From Eutypella sp. D-1 (Eukaryota; Ascomycota; Sordariomycetes; Xylariales; Diatrypaceae): a stretch of 64,000 bases of DNA. Below the pieces are notes generated by a model that had not been told where the DNA came from, made no database searches, and saw only the letters and a list, made by a program, of their open reading frames with translations. The DNA lies in NCBI GenBank assembly GCA_023313575.1, contig JAJTTP010000009.1:1302001-1366000 (forward strand), given 5' to 3'. Shown piece by piece: positions 59,103-64,000 of this stretch. The position numbers were made by a program, and so were the translations under genes. The first letter of the stretch is position 1. Every line of letters starts with the position of its first letter.

Positions 59103-60624
59103 TAAAAAGCCGGATTTCGCTTCTCCGGTTGGCTGGCTTCATTCCGCTGGCGATCAACCAGCCTTCTTATTCTGAAGGCGGGAAACAAATTGCATTTGTC
59201 TTATTTTACGGGAGGGTTCCACATCTGGAGTTCCGGGGCATGGCAACGAATACAAACGACGGGAGTCGTACGCTGTCTCTTTGGATCTACACGACACAAG
59301 ATAAGGAAGGACCAAGGACACGAAAAACAAACAAGCATTCGGGGCGTTTGGTTTGGATGATTTAGGACACGGGAGAAAGGGGGGGGAAACGAAAACTTTA
59401 AAAACGGAATGATACGAGACGAGTGAGGGGAGGGAAAAACAAACGCATCACCATCGTCAATTCACCTAGCAACTACCTAACCTAATTTTCAGAGCGCGGG
59501 TTGTATCATTACTGTTTATTTCGGAAAGGCGTTTGGGTTTCCGCAGGGACACTGCGATGTCTTGTCCCTTGTTGTTTTTTGTAATATTTCATACAAGCAT
59601 GCCGGCGTGTGGCGACCGGCGTATAGCGAATTTCAACTTCTCTACTGTGTGGTTTTCCAAAATGGTCTCGTAGTCAATGTCGGTGAACTTTCTCGGCAGC
59701 TGTGACTGTGAATCCAAGGTAGGCGAGGTACAACGATAGGGCCGTGGATGTGCGAAGAATCTGTGCCCTTTGCAACCCATGGCCATCTATTACTATACGG
59801 TCCTGTCTACGTAGACGCCTACCTTGCTAAGCCTGTATGCAAGTTTGCCATCTGTCCTGTCTCGATTAACTATCCCTTCGAGACCAGCCGGACGGAATCT
59901 GCTTTCCTTCACCTCATTTATAGGCCGAGGACCTGCGGTTACTTACAACGCACGCGTTGGCGGCATCACTCCTGATCAACGAGGATGGGGAAAAACAGGC
60001 GCGTCGAGTGGCGAACGCCTTTCTGATATCAAAAAAATACTATATAAATTGGTAGGTGGGGTCGGTGCTGCTTAACACTACCTATATAAACTGGGGTAAT
60101 TCCTTTTACACAGTCAACGCCGGCAAATGGCTAGCAGTATGATCCTAAGATGTGAGTCGAGTTAGGGCATTCCTCGTCCAAGGGCTCGCCGTTGGCTATG
60201 CCTCGAAGACACTCCTGCGTGCTAAGGCCGATCCTCGATGTTTGGCCGCGTTTCCTGTGGTGGCTGAATACATTCACTATTTTCGCCCGCCGCGACAATA
60301 GAAGGTGAAGCCGATGTGCCTTGCTTTTGTTGGTCGTCATCGTCATCTCTGTAGTGCTTCGCGTCGCTGTCCGGTTGCTAGCCTGTAGACGTATTTGACT
60401 GTTTGGATGGGCAAGAATCAGAATGAATATGGCATAGCTGGAATGTATTAGCCACCATATTATGTAGACTCGGCCCTATGCTTCGGATAACAACATGGAC
60501 CGTGTAGGGCCTAACGTATTAAATAGCCAACATATGTTATAAGATCACTTTCTGAGTTGGGTTCCATGAAGCTATATAAATAAGTTAAGTGGGTCATCAT
60601 ATCCCCCTATTTACCCCTATTATT
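59103..60624. other. 1.5-kb intergenic
   Basis: Left part is the TFIIE-beta 3' flank. Short frames at 59748-60075 lack recognisable motifs. Confidence 0.5.
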
Positions 60625-61296
60625 CACAAAAATCCACCGGCTAGGCTTACTGCCCTGCCGCGTTAGCAACATATTGATTCGAAAGAGCTTCTAGATTTCA
60701 CCCGTGACCAGCTCGCCACTGATTGTGGCCCCAATGCAGACGCCGTCGCGTTATATAAACGTGGAGCAGTAGGTTCCCTTGTCAAGATACGGCCGTCATT
60801 TCACGGCTACACATTTGTTGCCAAAGGCGTTGAGAAGTGCCACCTTGACCGTCTACAGAATGAATCCGATATATACTATGACCTTTAGCCCATCCAGGGC
60901 ATACACGTCCCAGTATGTCTCGGCAGCATCGATTTAGTTATATTATTTCGTGAATAGGTCGGAAAATCAAGGCGTTTCCTGCTTCTTATCTGGACCGGAA
61001 GCCGCTTGGACTTGGCTCATCTCGGCGACACACGCGTCGCGGGTAGGGTCGTCCGAGCTTTCGGGGAGATACATAAGCTGCAAGTTCTTCATCGTGATGT
61101 AGAGCTGCGCAACATGATGTATGATGAGGTCAGCGGGTAAGTATTAATTATCGACTTCGACCGGGCGAAAGGGCGCGTCCATCGGCCGACGCCTAATCCC
61201 AAGAAATATGGCATCGACTGTTTTACCAAGGAGATGGAACGGGCCAGACGATCTTTTCAGAAGTGGCTTGATTCGGTTGAGCAAAAGGGCTCGTAG
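60625..61296 (+). pseudogene. decayed kinase-like gene
   Basis: One frame reads coherently for over 200 codons but is broken by TAG at 60886, TAG at 60955 and TAA at 61138, and by an upstream TAG at 60664. It contains KELLDFTRDQLATDCGPNAD, ALYKRGAVGSLVKIRPSFHG, then a kinase catalytic loop VLHRDVELRNMMYDE (HRD at 61090) and, just past the third stop, VLIIDFDRAKG, where DFD stands for the metal-binding DFG. Tail: CFTKEMERARRSFQKWLDS. This resembles a fungal kinase-like (phosphotransferase-fold) family seen as many divergent copies in mould genomes. It lacks an intact start and glycine loop. Two of the stops are TAG and could come from C-to-T change in CAG codons, as repeat-induced mutation would give; the TAA is less clear. 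The family assignment is from memory of its motif pattern. Confidence 0.7.
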
Positions 61297-62620
61297 CGGT
61301 GCTCCAACATCCTCTTCCAGGGTTCCTCGGAATGAACTTCCTCGGATAACGTGAAGGGAAAATGGGTCGATCTCTCGATCGAATGCTTTGTACCCGGAGA
61401 CATAGCCATGAACTTAATCGATACTGACAAGGGACGAGAGTCTGGGAGTAGGCAGGGCAAGTTTTTCGGGATCTGCGTCTTACGAGGATAATTCTTGGTG
61501 TGCCGAAACTTTCGCTACAGTGAGTGGTCATCGCCAGAAGGACATAAGGAAGATACCTCGATGGGATATATGGAGATCAAATGTGTACCGTATTCTCCCC
61601 TCTTCTAAATATCAAGTTCTACCAAACTCCATCCTACCGTGACTCGTAAATAGGGGTTGGCTCCACAATGGCGTTCTTGCCCCCTCAGGAACATGCCACT
61701 GCATAAATAATACTTGAGGCACGCGTAGTAACATCTTTCCAATATATTTCGTACCTATCTTCAAACACTGAATTTTTCCTATATACTTCCGCTGATCGTT
61801 GATTGTATGTATGCGCTGGATACACCTTTAGACATCTCCTGTGATGTTACGGAGAGAGGCAGATAGGGCTAGGACGACCTGCACCTTAGATGTTGGCGTT
61901 GGTGTGCTCACCTTGAAGACATCTCGCCTATTAGTATGTACCCCAATGGGTATTCGCCTATGCATTTCATGTATAGAATGTCAAGTTGTGGACCACATAT
62001 ACTCCTATGCCACCTGATGCGAGATTACTAATACAAACTATCCGATTGGAGTCGAAAGATAGATACACTTACCTCACTCCTATATGAATATGGGCTCAGA
62101 CAGTATCTGGGAAGAAACATGTACACACATCTTGTTTCGTCGAAATTGGTGTCCCTCCTTTTGACTTCGACTTTACTGAGGTTTCAAGACAGGTACATCG
62201 AATTCAGCTCGTGTTGTCTACCAAGGAAACCGGTACAGATGAGCAACTACTTGCACATACGCATGCGCGTAACCTCGAATTGTGAATCCCCGTCCTTTTG
62301 TCCAGCCTCTGTGCGCCATCTCCAATGTAGAGGGGAAATCACATCCCATACGCAAGTTAAGAATGTCCGATGGGGGCCTCGGCATTGGAAAGCAGTAAAC
62401 ATACATGGAACGCCCGCCCCGTAATTCATAATGTACAGTCTCCTCCAGGGGGGAACACAGATTTTGGACAGCTCGTAGAGACGCTACTCCTCGTCCTAGT
62501 CAGTGTTGCTCCCGCGGGTGTTCCTTGGTTTGAAAAAGAAAACTCCAGACTTTTTAGCAAGCAAGTCTGTGAGACCTTCTAGTCTTACAACCCCATCTCC
62601 CTCCTCCTTCTCATCCTCCT
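61297..62620. other. intergenic, 1.3 kb
   Basis: No gene seen between the pseudogene and the 3' end of the DsbA-type gene. Confidence 0.5.
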
Positions 62621-63726
62621 TTAGTCCTCGATATCTGATCGTGACCGTTGCCGCTGTTGTTGTTGCAGATCTTCCTCGGCGCTCCTGATGCTCTCGAAGA
62701 GCTCGACGAAGAGCTGCGCCTCCTGCCAGCCGCCCGCGAGATACCGTTCCTGGACGATGATGGTGGGGACGGCGGCGATGCCGCGGGCGCGGACGTCGGC
62801 CTCGAGGGCGTCGACCGCGCGGCCCCACCCGCCTCCGCTTCCGCCCCTGTCATCCTCGCCCTCGCCCTTAGACTCGCCGCCACTACTACCGGCTTGGCCA
62901 AGCCGGAGCCTTCTATTATTATCGTCTGGGCCTTCGCTACCACGAAAGCGATCACGTTGGCCCTCGCGTATACCTCCTATTTGGTCGTCCCTCCTCTTGC
63001 CTTTCCCTATACTCTTTCCCTGCGGATCATCGCGAGAATATCTCCTCTCCTCCCCACCTACACTACTCCTGACACCGTCACCACCATATCCATCTCCACC
63101 GCCGTCATGATCCTCGTCGTCGTCAAGGCACGCTCGCACCTCTGCAACCGGATATCCCATGACGGCAGCGCCAATCTCCGCAAGGGACGCGCGGTCCGAA
63201 AGATCCCGGTCTTCCTCGAAGTAGGCCCTGAAAACGGCATGCGCGAGGCGGAACTGCAGGGCTGGGCCCCGGGCTTGTGGTTGCGGCGATACGGGGGGGT
63301 GGGAGTCGGGTCGCGTGGGATCGTGGTAACCGGTAGAGGCTCCGGCGGATGGAGGTCGCTGGTGGAGCCTGGGTGTTTGTGGTGGCGGAGCAAACGGGTC
63401 AGGGGTAGAAATGGAAGGAAAACGATCGCTATGCGGAGTAGGATCCGCCGCGCGCGTCCCCATTCCTCTTCTCGTTCCGGTTCCCGCGCTTGCGCCCGTT
63501 AGCGCCGTGGCCGTGGTGCCGACGCCGCGCGCAAAGGTAATGCTCCGCGCGGTGGTGGGTCGGTCCTCGAGCGCAAACCGCAGCAGCTTGTGCGAGTCGC
63601 GACTATGGCCTGTGAGGCCGCGCCAGCTGAAGGCGATGCCGGCCGCTGCTCCCATGTTAGCCCAGTTGGCCAGGTGCGAGGGCGTCCAGCCGCGGTGCGA
63701 GATGTAGTACGTGCCCTTGTCGTAGG
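62621..63726 (-). CDS. DsbA/FrnE-type thioredoxin-fold protein, 5' partial
   Basis: DsbA-like oxidoreductase or 2-hydroxychromene-2-carboxylate isomerase family. The visible exon starts at an acceptor at 63726 (CTGAC branch, GCAG) and ends with the stop at 62621, about 368 residues. Conserved parts are WANMGAAAGIAFSWRGLTG, HSRDSHKLLRFALE, ALQFRLAHAVFRAYFEEDRD, LSDRASLAEIGAAVMGYPV and VRARGIAAVPTIIVQERYLA with the cis-Pro (VPT). Two low-complexity insertions interrupt them: about 110 residues (Pro/Thr/Ser/Arg-rich) after FALE, and about 105 residues (Asp/Gly/Arg-rich) before the last strand. The CxxC active-site segment expected near the N-terminus is not found in 63727-64000, so the first exon probably lies beyond the window. 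The insertions keep frame but might include unspliced introns. Confidence 0.75.
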
Positions 63727-64000
63727 CTGCCGGCATGATATGTCAGCAGATGCTTGAGCCGTTCTTAGTATCATTGAAACGTTGCTGGAGGGGAAGGGCC
63801 GGGGTCAGGGGATTAGATCAAGATAGTGACGAGGGAGGGGAAGGTTTAGATGCTTGCTCATCTGTACGTAGAAGTCTCCAAGCAGAGGGGCATAGGTTCC
63901 AGCCACTGATGATTGGGAATATCAGGCATGATGTAAGAGTCATGATCGAATGGCATGGCAAGGCATATAGCCATAAAATGTTTCGGCGAGCGTAATATTA
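63727..64000. other. intron or 5' flank of the DsbA-type gene
   Basis: No CxxC-bearing exon found on the minus strand. The acceptor and CTGAC branch at the left edge suggest an intron. Confidence 0.45.

Noticed and set aside
62648..63502. 284-codon plus-strand frame opposite the DsbA-type gene
   Set aside because: Antisense shadow; the minus strand carries the conserved thioredoxin-fold strings.
1..64000. Biosynthetic or defence gene cluster spanning the window
   Set aside because: No polyketide, peptide or terpene synthase, transporter or NLR-type gene is present; neighbouring genes have unrelated housekeeping roles and mixed orientation.

Overview
The window looks like nuclear DNA of a filamentous ascomycete (Pezizomycotina), most likely a Sordariomycete. 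The reasons are many short introns with GTATGT/GTAAGT-type donors, CTAAC/CTGAC branch points and AG acceptors, and a gene set typical of moulds: an RGG-tailed Argonaute, a large hybrid histidine kinase, the gluconeogenesis regulator AcuK, a GPI-anchored cysteine-rich wall protein and two beta-1,3-glucanases. Gene density is modest, with several gene-poor stretches of 3-8 kb. The class-level placement is inference; no marker gene was compared.

Layout, left to right. 0.5-3.4 kb: GH81 endo-beta-1,3-glucanase (-). 4.9-5.8 kb: telomere-capping protein Stn1 (-). 6.6-7.6 kb: DNAJC9-type J-protein (-), divergent from a RIB2-like deaminase (+, 8.2-8.7 kb). 9.3-9.8 kb: small glycine-rich protein (-). 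A 4.3-kb gap follows. 14.1-17.5 kb: Argonaute (+), tail-to-tail with a hybrid histidine kinase (-, 18.3-22.4 kb). 25.2-26.0 kb: GPI-anchored Cys-rich protein (+). 27.4-27.8 and 28.9-30.0 kb: two uncharacterised proteins (-). 31.8-32.6 kb: riboflavin kinase (+). 34.2-36.6 kb: AcuK (-). 36.6-44.9 kb: an 8.2-kb gene-poor stretch. 44.9-47.5 kb: membrane-bound exo-beta-1,3-glucanase ExgD (-), divergent from branched-chain 2-oxoacid dehydrogenase E1-beta (+, 48.2-49.5 kb). 50.7-52.0 kb: F-actin capping alpha subunit (+). 54.2-55.1 kb: cytochrome b5 (+). 58.2-59.1 kb: TFIIE-beta (+). 60.6-61.3 kb: a decayed kinase-like pseudogene. 62.6 kb to near the window end: the 3' part of a DsbA-type protein (-), whose first exon is not visible here.

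The genes are mostly unlinked housekeeping and regulatory functions rather than a cluster. Loose themes are cell-wall glucan turnover (GH81, ExgD), riboflavin/FMN supply (RIB2-like deaminase, riboflavin kinase) and carbon metabolism (AcuK, branched-chain E1-beta). I did not find a convincing new multi-gene system. The strongest unexplained signal is a 10-bp palindrome, TACCTAGGTA, with eight perfect copies, all outside coding exons, against about 0.06 expected by chance; one copy extends to a perfect 20-bp palindrome. Also worth a second look are the kinase-like pseudogene, two long low-complexity insertions in the DsbA-type protein, a compact Stn1 with an arginine-rich tail, and an in-frame, stop-free intron in the histidine kinase.

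Exon boundaries were read by eye from splice signals, reading-frame continuity and conserved protein motifs. They have not been checked against transcripts.
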